Positions 21,019 through 29,683 of a stretch of 64,000 nt of DNA are shown one piece after another. A program made the position numbers and the translations under genes. The stretch comes from Salmonella enterica subsp. enterica serovar Choleraesuis (GTDB taxonomy: Bacteria; Pseudomonadota; Gammaproteobacteria; Enterobacterales; Enterobacteriaceae): assembly GCA_022846635.1 (NCBI GenBank), contig AP025685.1:2976001-3040000 (forward strand). The letters run 5' to 3'. Each line of letters opens with the position of its first letter. Within the stretch, counting starts at the first letter, position 1. The notes under the pieces were generated by a model, which saw only the letters and a program-made list of their open reading frames with translations, searched no databases and was not told the DNA's origin.

Positions 21019-22194
21019 ATGCGTAAGCAGTGGCTTGGAGTCTGCGTAGCAGCAGGATTGCTGGCAGCATGTAGCTCGAACAATAATCAACAGCAACCGC
21101 AAAGCTATCAGACGCCGCAACCGGCAGTCTGTAATGGCCCGGTGACTGAAATCAGTGGTGCCGAGCCGCGCTACGAACCGCTGAGCGCGACCGCCAACCA
21201 GGATTATCAGCGCGATGGCACCACATGGCAGATAGTCAAAGATCCGGCTAACTTCACCCAAACCGGGCTGGCCGCTATTTATGATGCAGAGCCGGGCAGT
21301 AATCTGACCGCGTCGGGCGAAGCTTTCGACCCGAACCAGCTTACCGCCGCCCACCCAACGCTGCCGATCCCTAGCTATGCGCGTATTACTAATATTGCCA
21401 ATGGGCGCATGATTGTCGTGCGGATTAACGACCGTGGGCCATTCGGCAACGACCGGGTTATTTCACTGTCACGCGCAGCGGCTGACCGCCTGAATACCTC
21501 AAATAATACCAAAGTCCGAATTGACCCAATTATTGTGGCTCAGGATGGCACCATGTCCGGGCCTGGTACCGCCTGTACCACTATTGCGAAGCAAACCTAC
21601 GCCCTGCCTTCCCGCCCTGATTTGAGCAGCGGCCTTGGTAGCGCATCTTCTGCTGCCGAACCTGCGGCCCCTCAAGGTAACGTGCAGGCTATCAGCAATG
21701 ATACTCTGCAACCGGAACAAGTGGTCTCTGATGCCAGTAACTCCGCCTCCAGCGCCGCAAATAGCGGTATGCTGGCAGCGGGAGCCGCAGGTGCTGCCGG
21801 AGCCGCCATGGTCAATAGCGCGAGCAGCGATGCGACTCAGGAAGTGCAGCAGAATCTTCCAGCTAACTACGGTCAACAAAGTAACCCGGTGACCGCACCA
21901 GGCTCCGTTCAGGGCAGCGTGGCACCAGCGTCAACTGGCAGCACCGCCGCGGCTGAAAGCGCCAGCGGTAGTTATGTAGTACAGGTTGGTGCCGTAAGTG
22001 ATGCTGACCGTGCCAATACCTGGAAGCAAAAACTTAGCCAACAGTTTGGCGTGCCGGGGCTGGTCAGCCACAATGGCGCTATCTATCGGGTGCAGCTTGG
22101 CCCATTTAGTAGCCGTGCTCAGGCGACGGCTCTGCAACAGCGCCTGGCATCTGAAGCTCAGCAGCAGTCCTTTGTGACTTCCGCCGGCCATTAA
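21019..22194 (+). CDS. rlpA: Septal-ring lytic transglycosylase-type lipoprotein RlpA
   Basis: RlpA is an outer-membrane lipoprotein that localises to septa and binds denuded glycan through its SPOR domain. Cys18 lies in the lipobox LLAACSS. A double-psi beta-barrel occupies about residues 70-175 (ARITNIANGRMIVVRINDRGPFGNDRVISLS) and a SPOR domain the last 75 residues. The Ala/Ser/Gln-rich linker between them makes the protein 391 residues, about 30 longer than E. coli RlpA. It lies between mrdB and dacA as in E. coli. Confidence 0.93.
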   Translation: MRKQWLGVCVAAGLLAACSSNNNQQQPQSYQTPQPAVCNGPVTEISGAEPRYEPLSATANQDYQRDGTTWQIVKDPANFTQTGLAAIYDAEPGSNLTASGEAFDPNQLTAAHPTLPIPSYARITNIANGRMIVVRINDRGPFGNDRVISLSRAAADRLNTSNNTKVRIDPIIVAQDGTMSGPGTACTTIAKQTYALPSRPDLSSGLGSASSAAEPAAPQGNVQAISNDTLQPEQVVSDASNSASSAANSGMLAAGAAGAAGAAMVNSASSDATQEVQQNLPANYGQQSNPVTAPGSVQGSVAPASTGSTAAAESASGSYVVQVGAVSDADRANTWKQKLSQQFGVPGLVSHNGAIYRVQLGPFSSRAQATALQQRLASEAQQQSFVTSAGH

Positions 22195-22201
22195 TATACT
22201 G

Positions 22202-22257
22202 CCCGACTTTGCGTTGAAGATGTAAATGTCATTAACAAAGTCGTACGCGAAGTCGGG
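22202..22257. repeat. 12-bp inverted repeat upstream of dacA
   Basis: CCCGACTTTGCG (22202-22213) pairs with CGCGAAGTCGGG (22246-22257) over 12 positions with one G-T wobble, around a 32-base loop. It lies 8 bases after rlpA and about 70 bases before the dacA ATG. No T tract follows, so it does not look like a terminator. It could be an RNA structure in the rlpA-dacA transcript. Confidence 0.65.
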
Positions 22258-22328
22258 TGCCAGTAAAAATCGCTTTTGATATAGTAAAGCACTTTGTTAA
22301 CCTCATCATGGATGTCACTGCTCCTAAC

Positions 22329-23537
22329 ATGAAAACAGCCTTCCCTGCCCGTTATGTCACAACGCTGGCGCTAACAACCGCCCTAAGCCTGGCCGCCACA
22401 GCCGTACATGCTGACGACCTCAATATCAAAACCATGATCCCTGGTGTGCCTCAGATTGACGCGGAGTCGTATGTTCTTATCGACTACAACTCAGGGAAAG
22501 TGTTGGCGGAACAGAATGCGGATGCCCGCCGCGACCCAGCCAGTCTGACCAAAATGATGACCAGCTATGTTATCGGTCAGGCCATGAAGGCCGGGAAGTT
22601 TAAAGAATCCGATACCGTGACCATCGGTCAGGATGCCTGGGCGACCGGCAACCCGGTATTCCGTGGTTCTTCGCTGATGTTCCTCAAACCTGGGATGGAA
22701 GTTCCTGTTTCTCAGCTGATTCGCGGCATCAACCTGCAATCCGGTAACGATGCCTGCGTGGCGATGGCTGACTATGTCGCCGGCAGCCAGGATGCGTTCG
22801 TGGGTCTGATGAACAGCTACGTTAATGCACTTGGCCTGAAAAACACGCACTTCCAGACTGTTCACGGGCTGGATGCCGATGGTCAGTACAGTTCCGCTCG
22901 CGATATGGCCACTATTGGCCGGGCACTGATTCGCGACGTTCCAAATGAGTACTCCATCTACAAAGAAAAAGAATTTACCTTTAACGGTATTCGCCAGACG
23001 AACCGTAACGGCCTGCTGTGGGATAACAGTCTGAAGGTCGACGGTATCAAAACCGGGCATACCGACAAAGCGGGCTATAATTTAGTTGCGTCGGCAACCG
23101 AAGGCCAGATGCGCCTTATCTCCGCCGTTCTCGGCGGTCGTACCTATAAAGGCCGTGAAACTGAAAGCAAGAAATTGCTGACCTGGGGCTTCCGTTTCTT
23201 CGAAACGATTAACCCGATTAAAGCAGGTAAAGAGTTCGCTTCTGAGCCGGTTTGGTTTGGTGATGAAGACCGCGCGTCCCTTGGAGTTGATAAAGACGTT
23301 TATCTGACTATTCCACGCGGTCGTATGAAAGATATTAAAGCCAGCTATGTTCTGACCAATAGCGAGTTGCACGCGCCTCTGGCTAAAAACCAGGTTGTTG
23401 GCACGATCAACTTCCAGCTGGATGGGAAAACCATCGATCAGCGTCCGCTGGTGGTGCTTAACAATATTGAAGAAGGCAACTTCTTTGGCCGTATCTTCGA
23501 TTACATCAAGCTGATGTTCCATCACTGGTTCGGCTAA
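22329..23537 (+). CDS. dacA: D-alanyl-D-alanine carboxypeptidase PBP5
   Basis: PBP5 trims the terminal D-Ala from peptidoglycan pentapeptides. I chose the ATG at 22329 because it gives a normal Sec signal (cleavage after VHA, mature [14 protein letters not shown]) and 402 residues (E. coli 403). No clear Shine-Dalgarno precedes it, and an in-frame ATG at 22308 remains possible. Motifs are SLTK, SGN (LQSGNDAC) and KTG (DGIKTGHTD). The amphipathic C-terminal anchor [17 protein letters not shown] is present. Confidence 0.95.
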   Translation: MKTAFPARYVTTLALTTALSLAATAVHADDLNIKTMIPGVPQIDAESYVLIDYNSGKVLAEQNADARRDPASLTKMMTSYVIGQAMKAGKFKESDTVTIGQDAWATGNPVFRGSSLMFLKPGMEVPVSQLIRGINLQSGNDACVAMADYVAGSQDAFVGLMNSYVNALGLKNTHFQTVHGLDADGQYSSARDMATIGRALIRDVPNEYSIYKEKEFTFNGIRQTNRNGLLWDNSLKVDGIKTGHTDKAGYNLVASATEGQMRLISAVLGGRTYKGRETESKKLLTWGFRFFETINPIKAGKEFASEPVWFGDEDRASLGVDKDVYLTIPRGRMKDIKASYVLTNSELHAPLAKNQVVGTINFQLDGKTIDQRPLVVLNNIEEGNFFGRIFDYIKLMFHHWFG

Positions 23538-23548
23538 ACGAATCTGGC

Positions 23549-23578
23549 TTGAAAGTGGGATTTTTATCCCCATATACT
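23549..23578 (+). promoter_or_regulatory. Sigma-70 promoter for ybeD
   Basis: TTGAAA (23549-23554) and TATACT (23573-23578) are separated by 18 bases, 61 bases upstream of the ybeD ATG. A GC-rich hairpin (23592-23612) lies in the resulting leader. Confidence 0.55.
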
Positions 23579-23591
23579 ATGTAACAAAGCA

Positions 23592-23615
23592 ACTCCCGCT
23601 GCGGCGGGAGTTATT
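23592..23615 (+). terminator. Hairpin between dacA and ybeD
   Basis: ACTCCCGC-TGCG-GCGGGAGT is followed by TATTATTT. It may terminate dacA transcripts, or act as an attenuator in the ybeD leader because a good promoter lies upstream of it. The T tract is interrupted. Confidence 0.5.
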
Positions 23616-23638
23616 ATTTCAGCTACACCGGAGCTACC

Positions 23639-23902
23639 ATGAAGACCAATCTTAAAGAACTGCTTGAATTCCCAACTCCTTTTACCTACAAGGTAATGGG
23701 TCTGGCGAAACCTGAGCTAGTTGATCAGGTCATTGAGGTGGTACAGCGTCATGCGCCTGGCGACTACTCACCCCAGGTGAAACCTAGCAGTAAAGGGAAT
23801 TATCACTCGGTTTCTATTACCATCAACGCCACTCATATCGAGCAGGTTGAAACGCTGTACGAAGAGCTCGGCAATATCGAAATCGTACGTATGGTTCTGT
23901 AA
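23639..23902 (+). CDS. ybeD: YbeD, ACT-like small protein (DUF493)
   Basis: The 87-residue soluble protein has the length of E. coli YbeD. The family has a ferredoxin-like fold resembling ACT regulatory domains, but no confirmed role. It sits between dacA and lipB, which suggests a link with lipoate metabolism that is unproven. A GGAG Shine-Dalgarno lies 6 bases before the ATG, and a strong terminator follows the stop. Confidence 0.9.
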   Translation: MKTNLKELLEFPTPFTYKVMGLAKPELVDQVIEVVQRHAPGDYSPQVKPSSKGNYHSVSITINATHIEQVETLYEELGNIEIVRMVL

Positions 23903-23908
23903 TTTCTG

Positions 23909-23935
23909 CTGCCCGGTCACCGCCGGGCAGTTTTT
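23909..23935 (+). terminator. Terminator after ybeD
   Basis: CTGCCCGG and CCGGGCAG form an 8-bp stem followed by TTTTT. It separates ybeD from lipB. Confidence 0.88.
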
Positions 23936-23944
23936 AATCCGGCT

Positions 23945-23954
23945 ATGGTATACT
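23945..23954 (+). promoter_or_regulatory. Extended -10 promoter for lipB
   Basis: TGGTATACT contains an extended TG and the hexamer TATACT at 23949-23954, just after the ybeD terminator and 33 bases before the lipB TTG start. No good -35 is seen. Confidence 0.5.
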
Positions 23955-23987
23955 CCTTGCCCACCCTTCTTTGCCGGAGCCCCCGAT

Positions 23988-24626
23988 TTGTCCCAGGATA
24001 CTCTTCTCGTGCGCCAGCTAGGGCTACAGCCCTACGAACCGGTGTCACAACAGATGCACGAATTTACCGATAACCGCGATGCCTCCACCCCGGATGAAAT
24101 CTGGCTGGTTCAACATCTGCCGGTGTTTACTCAGGGTCAGGCAGGAAAAGCCGAACATCTGCTCCATACTGGCGACATTCCCGTGATTCAAAGCGACCGG
24201 GGAGGCCAGGTGACATATCACGGCCCGGGTCAGCAGGTGGTTTATCTGCTGCTCGATCTTCGCCGCCGTAAATTAGGCGTGCGCGATTTGGTTACTTTAC
24301 TTGAGCAAACCGTCGTCGATACACTAAAAGAGCTGGGTATTACGGCCTACCCGCGCCCTGATGCACCGGGTGTTTATGTTGATGGCGCCAAAATATGCTC
24401 GCTGGGGCTACGGATAAGAAAAGGGTGTTCATTCCACGGTCTGGCGCTCAACATCAATATGGATCTCACGCCTTTTCTGCGCATTAATCCCTGCGGCTAC
24501 TCAGGTCTGCAAATGACTCAGGTGAGTAATCTGGCCCCTGAGGCCACGATGGAGCAGGTCCAGTCTTTACTGCTGGAGAATCTTCTGCGCTTGCTCGGAA
24601 ATCCAGATTATCGTCTGGTAGCCTGA
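23988..24626 (+). CDS. lipB: Octanoyltransferase LipB, TTG start
   Basis: LipB moves octanoyl groups from acyl carrier protein to lipoyl domains, the first step of lipoate assembly. From TTG 23988 the protein has 212 residues (E. coli 213), with a GGAG Shine-Dalgarno at 23976-23979. E. coli lipB also uses TTG. The catalytic Cys lies in INPCGY and the Lys in [24 protein letters not shown] forms the substrate pocket. A longer frame beginning inside ybeD is rejected. Confidence 0.94.
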   Translation: MSQDTLLVRQLGLQPYEPVSQQMHEFTDNRDASTPDEIWLVQHLPVFTQGQAGKAEHLLHTGDIPVIQSDRGGQVTYHGPGQQVVYLLLDLRRRKLGVRDLVTLLEQTVVDTLKELGITAYPRPDAPGVYVDGAKICSLGLRIRKGCSFHGLALNINMDLTPFLRINPCGYSGLQMTQVSNLAPEATMEQVQSLLLENLLRLLGNPDYRLVA

Positions 24627-24903
24627 TCTTTTTGGCCGGGTGCAAATCCGGCCATATCCAATATTTTTATTAACATACACACTTTACTTTCGTAACACCT
24701 TTAGTTAATTTGCTGATCGTCAAGAATCTGATGCCAGTTCAACGCACTATGGTCGCCATTGAATAAGCAGTAACCGGTTGAATGGTTTCTAAGGCAGTGA
24801 AAAGCCTCTACAGGAAGTAACTCTTTTCATAACTTACGGCCAGCGTTTCTGGGCCTTTCTCGCATTACGTCTGTCATAAAAAAGAGTCTTCCGGAGACGG
24901 CTA

Positions 24904-25854
24904 ATGGATTTCGAAAAGCAACCCGACCACAGCGTCGCTTCCAATTCGGGTGACAATCCACATCCAACATTCAGAACCCTGCGCAATATCGATCTGAATT
25001 TGCTGACTATTTTCGAGGCAGTATACGTTCATAACGGTATCGTTAATGCAGCTCGGGTGTTGAATCTCACGCCTTCGGCCATCAGCCAGTCCATTCAGAA
25101 GCTGCGCGCAATTTTTCCCGACCCGCTGTTTATTCGTAAAGGCCAGGGCGTTACACCCACCGCCTATGCCGCTCATTTGCACGAATATATCAGCCAGGGG
25201 CTGGAATCAATTTTAGGTGCGTTGGATTTCCAAAATAGCCGCGATCAGGCTCGAACACTGACTATCGCGACTCAGCCAGCAGCCGGTGCCATTGTGTTGC
25301 CCCGGGTTTTACGCGCTATCCAGCGCGTTAATCCAAATCTGCTGCTCCGCAACGTTCCGGTCAGCGATGGCGAACAGCAACTGTCGCAATTCCAGGCAGA
25401 TATCATCATCGATACGACCCAGCATTTTGCCCGCTCTATAGGCAGCCACTTATTATTTGAAGAACCGCTGGTAATGGTCTGCCGCACAGGTCATCCGCTA
25501 CGCCACGATCCCGAAAGGCTGTTAGCTTCAGGGCGAACCTGGGTAGCAATTCAGGATGATCCGCTACGGGAGCTGCGCCAGTTTCTCGATGAACAGTTGC
25601 CTGAACAGCCTATCGCCTTTACCAGCTATAACGCACAAACCGTAGCAGCTATCATTGCTGATAGTGATATGAGTGGTATTTTGCCACTAAGCATGTATGA
25701 GATATTCCGCCACAGCTGGCCAATTAGCGCCGTTCAAACCAGCCTGCTGGGCAGCAGAACGCTGGAAACCTGGCTGCACTTCAACAAGCTCAGTATGCGC
25801 GATCAGGTTCTGCATGATGTTATCACTGCGGTACGTGATGAATTTGCAAGCTAG
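24904..25854 (+). CDS. ybeF: LysR-type regulator YbeF
   Basis: The 316-residue protein has an N-terminal winged helix-turn-helix (NIDLNLLTIFEAVYVHNGIVNAARVLNLTPSAISQSIQKLR) and a LysR effector domain. It sits between lipB and lipA exactly as E. coli YbeF and shares its N-terminal half closely; the effector domain is more divergent. Its target genes are unknown. The 277-base gap upstream holds no other gene. Confidence 0.88.
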   Translation: MDFEKQPDHSVASNSGDNPHPTFRTLRNIDLNLLTIFEAVYVHNGIVNAARVLNLTPSAISQSIQKLRAIFPDPLFIRKGQGVTPTAYAAHLHEYISQGLESILGALDFQNSRDQARTLTIATQPAAGAIVLPRVLRAIQRVNPNLLLRNVPVSDGEQQLSQFQADIIIDTTQHFARSIGSHLLFEEPLVMVCRTGHPLRHDPERLLASGRTWVAIQDDPLRELRQFLDEQLPEQPIAFTSYNAQTVAAIIADSDMSGILPLSMYEIFRHSWPISAVQTSLLGSRTLETWLHFNKLSMRDQVLHDVITAVRDEFAS

Positions 25855-26026
25855 TGGAACGCTCTACTGACACAACGAATATTGCCTTTTTGCCTCCTGC
25901 CGGCTGATTTTCAGCTGTTAAAAATGTTATACTTTGGTCAATAAATTCAAAAATAGTTGATAAATAAAACATCAATTTGAATTTCCTACGTTTTCCTCCG
26001 ATCTTCGCAACTGGAACACGCACGCT

Positions 26027-26992
26027 ATGAGTAAACCCATTGTGATGGAACGCGGTGTTAAATATCGCGACGCCGATAAAATGGCCCTTATCCCGGTCAA
26101 AAATGTAGCCACAGAGCGCCAGGCTCTGCTCCGTAAACCTGAATGGATGAAGATTAAAATCCCTGCCGATTCCACGCGAATTCAGGGCATTAAGGCCGCT
26201 ATGCGTAAAAACGGCCTGCATTCCGTCTGCGAGGAGGCCTCATGTCCAAACCTCGCCGAATGCTTCAACCACGGAACCGCCACATTTATGATTTTGGGCG
26301 CTATCTGTACCCGCCGCTGCCCGTTCTGCGACGTGGCACACGGTCGCCCTATGGCACCAGATGCCGGTGAGCCAGAAAAACTGGGGCAAACTATCGCCGA
26401 CATGGCGCTGCGCTATGTCGTTATCACTTCCGTTGACCGCGATGATCTGCGCGATGGCGGTGCTCAGCACTTTGCTGATTGCATCAGCGCTATTCGTGCC
26501 AAAAGCCCGGATATTCGCATTGAGACCCTGGTTCCCGATTTCCGTGGTCGTATGGATAAAGCACTGGAGATTCTTAATACTTCTCCACCCGATGTGTTTA
26601 ACCACAACCTGGAAAACGTACCGCGCCTCTATCGCCAGGTGCGGCCGGGAGCCGACTATAACTGGTCTCTGAAACTGCTTGAGCGCTTTAAAGAGCAGCA
26701 TCCTGATATCCCAACAAAATCAGGGCTGATGGTGGGTCTGGGTGAAACCAATGAGGAAATTATCGAGGTAATGCGCGATCTGCGTCGCCACGGTGTCACC
26801 ATGCTTACACTCGGCCAGTATCTACAGCCAAGCCGTCACCACCTGCCGGTTCAGCGCTACGTTAGCCCGGACGAGTTTGACGAAATGAAACAGGCCGCAC
26901 TCGATATGGGCTTTACCCATGCAGCCTGTGGCCCATTCGTACGCTCGTCCTACCATGCCGATTTGCAGGCTAAAGGTATCGAAGTCAAATAG
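26027..26992 (+). CDS. lipA: Lipoyl synthase
   Basis: LipA inserts two sulfur atoms into octanoyl groups of lipoyl domains. The 321 residues equal E. coli LipA. The auxiliary cluster cysteines are Cys68, Cys73 and Cys79; the radical-SAM cysteines are Cys94, Cys98 and Cys101 (CTRRCPFC). A terminator follows and tatE converges from the other side. Confidence 0.97.
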   Translation: MSKPIVMERGVKYRDADKMALIPVKNVATERQALLRKPEWMKIKIPADSTRIQGIKAAMRKNGLHSVCEEASCPNLAECFNHGTATFMILGAICTRRCPFCDVAHGRPMAPDAGEPEKLGQTIADMALRYVVITSVDRDDLRDGGAQHFADCISAIRAKSPDIRIETLVPDFRGRMDKALEILNTSPPDVFNHNLENVPRLYRQVRPGADYNWSLKLLERFKEQHPDIPTKSGLMVGLGETNEEIIEVMRDLRRHGVTMLTLGQYLQPSRHHLPVQRYVSPDEFDEMKQAALDMGFTHAACGPFVRSSYHADLQAKGIEVK

Positions 26993-27032
26993 CTCAGAAA
27001 TATATTGTTACATCAATATATCAAGCAAACAG

Positions 27033-27061
27033 AAAAACCGGCCAGATAAGCCGGTTTTTTT
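27033..27061 (+). terminator. Terminator after lipA
   Basis: AAACCGGC-CAGATAA-GCCGGTTT is followed by TTTTTG. Just upstream, a separate AT-rich inverted repeat (ATATATTG-TTACA-CAATATAT type, about 27000-27021) is present. Confidence 0.88.
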
Positions 27062-27090
27062 GTGCTCAGACCAGGTCTGAGAGCAGACTG

Positions 27091-27294
27091 TTAGTCTTTG
27101 TGGGACAGACGCTCGTTTGCGGCGTCGCTTTCTGCTACCGGTTTAGCCGGAGCTTCGTCCTCGTTCATCGCTTTCTTAAAGCCTTTAATAGCGGCGCCTA
27201 AATCGCCACCCAATGAACGTAACTTCTTGGTACCAAACAATAATACGATCAGAGCACCAATGACCAACAGTTTGGTAATGCTTATCTCACCCAT
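27091..27294 (-). CDS. tatE: Sec-independent protein translocase TatE
   Basis: The 67-residue protein has one N-terminal membrane helix ([18 protein letters not shown]) and an amphipathic helix ([21 protein letters not shown]) typical of TatA/TatE. TatE is a TatA paralog in the twin-arginine export system, which would handle FdnG, HybO and HybA here. Length and position beside lipA fit E. coli TatE. Confidence 0.93.
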   Translation of the reverse strand: MGEISITKLLVIGALIVLLFGTKKLRSLGGDLGAAIKGFKKAMNEDEAPAKPVAESDAANERLSHKD

Positions 27295-27399
27295 ACATAC
27301 CTTCTTATCGGGACAAACCGTCGAAACTTAAAAACAAATCCTGACTCAATTAACGGACATTTCAGGCCGCGACACAATAGCAACCTGTAACAAGGTGAA

Positions 27400-28206
27400 T
27401 CAAGTCAGCCTTTCATTTTCTGCGAGCTCAGGCAGCCGGAAGCGACGGTTTGTCAGCACCGGCAACTGCTTCCTTACTTCAGCCAAACGCTGAGCGCTAA
27501 GTTCAGCATAGAATAAAGCAGGCTGTTCATCCGCAGCAGCCAGGGTAACTCCCATAGGAGAGATTACCCGGCTACAGCCGATATTCTTAACCCCACACTC
27601 TCCAGAGGCCACCAGATAACAGGTGGTATCTAGTGCACGCGCGGCAAGTAGAGTCGCCCAATGATGCTCTTTATGTGCTCCTCGCACCCATGCAGCAGGC
27701 ATCGCAATCACCTCCGCACCGGCAAGCGCCAGCCTCAGCGCCAGGTCCGGGAAGCGCAGGTCATAACAGGTCATAAGGCCCACTTTCATACCGGCGACAT
27801 CAATCAACGGTGGCAGAAGCCTACCGGCAGTTACCCGCACTGATTCTTGAAAGTTGAAGGCATCGTAGAGATGTAGCTTATGGTAATGGGCGATCATCTC
27901 GCCTTCGCGTATTGCCAGAAGGGTATTGAACACACGTCCATCAGACTCTGGCGTGTGGATAGTCAGCACCGTAGTGAGGCCACTACCTCGGCTGGCCTCC
28001 AGCAGCATAGCTACAAACTCACCATCAAGCGGCTGGGCCGCATTAATGCCCCATTCCGGGTCGGTATTGTGACGCGCCAGAACGGCCTCTGGCAGCACCA
28101 ATAACCTTGCCCCCTGCCCCGTTGCTTCCTGCATGAGTTTAATACAGGTGGCGGCGTTAGCCCGCCATTCTGGCTGCACGGCAAATTGACCGACGGCAAC
28201 TTTCAT
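27400..28206 (-). CDS. ybeM: Nitrilase-family amidase YbeM (deaminated glutathione amidase type)
   Basis: The 268-residue enzyme belongs to the carbon-nitrogen hydrolase family related to Nit1, which hydrolyses deaminated glutathione. The Glu-Lys-Cys triad is intact: Glu in VLPEAVLA, Lys in HYHKLHLYD and Cys in LMTCYDLRFPD. The gene is disrupted in E. coli K-12 but looks whole here. I chose the ATG at 28206, preceded by GGAGGGAG; a further 27 upstream codons are open but unsupported. crcB, its usual neighbour toward cspE, is absent. Confidence 0.88.
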   Translation of the reverse strand: MKVAVGQFAVQPEWRANAATCIKLMQEATGQGARLLVLPEAVLARHNTDPEWGINAAQPLDGEFVAMLLEASRGSGLTTVLTIHTPESDGRVFNTLLAIREGEMIAHYHKLHLYDAFNFQESVRVTAGRLLPPLIDVAGMKVGLMTCYDLRFPDLALRLALAGAEVIAMPAAWVRGAHKEHHWATLLAARALDTTCYLVASGECGVKNIGCSRVISPMGVTLAAADEQPALFYAELSAQRLAEVRKQLPVLTNRRFRLPELAENERLT

Positions 28207-28403
28207 CGCAGCTCCCTCCTCAAAAAATGGCGCGGAGATCAAGATTAGCTTAGTTTGTCTCTGGACGAATGTATGATCTGGCAACAAACGAGAAAATAAT
28301 CAGGCGAACAAAGCGGCAACAGATATCGTTATGGCGCTGGGAACGTGAATAAGAAGGGAGAAGTTAAAGCGAAGCTGGCTATGTGCCGTCAATCTGAGGT
28401 CAT

Positions 28404-28434
28404 AAAAAAAACCCGCAATTAAGCGGGTTTTTTG
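28404..28434. terminator. Terminator of cspE
   Basis: AAAAACCCGC-AATTAA-GCGGGTTTTT is flanked by A and T tracts, so it works in both directions. It lies just past the cspE stop on the minus strand. Confidence 0.88.
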
Positions 28435-28449
28435 TTTCTGGCTGGTAAC

Positions 28450-28659
28450 TTACAGAGCAGTTACGTTAGCAGCAGAAGGGCCTTTGGCACCGTTAGTGAT
28501 TTCGAACTCTACGCGCTGACCTTCAGCCAGAGTTTTGAAACCGTTGCTCTGGATAGCGGAGAAGTGTACGAACACGTCTTTGCTACCATCTTCCGGAGTA
28601 ATGAAACCGAATCCTTTGGACTCATTAAACCACTTAACGTTACCTTTAATCTTAGACAT
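28450..28659 (-). CDS. cspE: Cold-shock-like protein CspE
   Basis: The 69-residue protein has the RNA-binding motifs KGFGFITP (RNP1) and VFVHFSAIQ (RNP2) and is almost identical to E. coli CspE. CspE is a nucleic-acid chaperone that melts RNA hairpins and acts as a transcription antiterminator. The ATG at 28659 follows an AAAGGTAAT ribosome site; the open frame extends 10 codons upstream but without support. Its leader contains a terminator-like hairpin. Confidence 0.95.
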   Translation of the reverse strand: MSKIKGNVKWFNESKGFGFITPEDGSKDVFVHFSAIQSNGFKTLAEGQRVEFEITNGAKGPSAANVTAL

Positions 28660-28677
28660 CAATATTACCTTTACATG

Positions 28678-28702
28678 AAAAAACGACACTAATGCTGTGT
28701 CG
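28678..28702 (-). promoter_or_regulatory. Terminator-like hairpin in the cspE leader
   Basis: On the minus strand CGACAC-AGCATTA-GTGTCG is followed by six U residues, ending 18 bases before the cspE ATG. A terminator inside the leader of an antiterminator protein would allow autoregulation. This is inferred from structure only. Confidence 0.5.
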
Positions 28703-29683
28703 GATACAAGTACAACAATTGTGGTGGCATTTGTCCAGTCGAACTTTGATAAAAAGTGATAAAAGTCGCTAACTTTTTTTCCGCTTACTGATTAGCCCTT
28801 GTTTTACAACGATCTCTCGAAAGTTAAAAAATGCGTTGTATAAACGTGCATATTGCCTGCTAACGTTTGCGCTTCACTTTTTGGCTCAACCGACAATTTT
28901 AAACCGTTCTAAGTTTAACACAGCCCCCTCTCCAGCACCCCGGCAAATCCTAAAAAGAGCCAATAACTTCATGGTACTTAGCTGTGCTCTTGCACCACTG
29001 TTTTACCGGGATGCTCAGCGGGGTGGACGAGGCGGTCATACACTATTCAAAAAGCGCTTAAATAGTATTAATTACTCATGTTTAAACTCTAAAAAAACTA
29101 TTTATCGAGCTAAAGAATTAGTGTACTGATTAAATTTATTAGAAATTAAATTCTAAAAATAAACCCCATAAAAACTATAAATGAGCTATTAAATCGAATT
29201 ATTAGTAAAAAAAATTAGCACTCACTAATAATATAGAAAATCACACTCAGATATGAATCCAAACCTGATTCAATATTGATTTATGCCCTTCCCCAGCAGC
29301 ACCTTAATGCATACTTATGACTAAAAATCGACACCAGGAATATTTTAACAAAAATAACAAGGTTCCATAACAATAACTCATAATTATTAATTAACCTGCC
29401 AATAACAACTAGAAACCCTTAGAAAAAACAAAAATTAACGCTATAAATCATCATGATAGATAAAAACCCAGAAAAAGAACAAAAAATAACCAGCAAATTT
29501 CTAATTGCACAAAATTCCTGTCAGTTCAAAAAACTATCAATTCACAAAAAGTAAACGCTTAAATATTGATAATCATCAGTAATCGCACTTTCACTAGCAG
29601 GCACAGTTTCAGCGTTATTAATTCATCAATATTTATTTCAATACCAGGAACAGGCCTAATGTACCTGTTCCGCTGGGGGGATA
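28703..29683. other. AT-rich non-coding stretch between cspE and dcuC
   Basis: About 980 bases lack a supported gene. The part from about 29040 to 29560 is very rich in A and T with many stops in all frames. The cspE promoter lies at the left end and an FNR-like site at the right. In E. coli pagP sits here; none is seen. Such AT-rich DNA is a usual H-NS target, which is an inference. Short inverted repeats occur (TTAGAA-N6-TTCTAA near 29137). Confidence 0.7.
29566..29579 (+). promoter_or_regulatory. FNR-like site upstream of dcuC
   Basis: TTGATAATCATCAG matches the FNR consensus TTGAT-N4-ATCAA at 9 of 10 positions. It lies 105 bases before the dcuC start. FNR activates dcuC in E. coli under anaerobic conditions, which supports the call. 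Confidence 0.65.

Noticed and set aside
23847..23987. N-terminal extension of LipB overlapping ybeD
   Set aside because: It would overlap ybeD and a terminator; TTG 23988 matches the known start in E. coli.
28836..29129. 97-residue frame in the AT-rich gap
   Set aside because: No Shine-Dalgarno, no domain or signal features, and the composition looks random.
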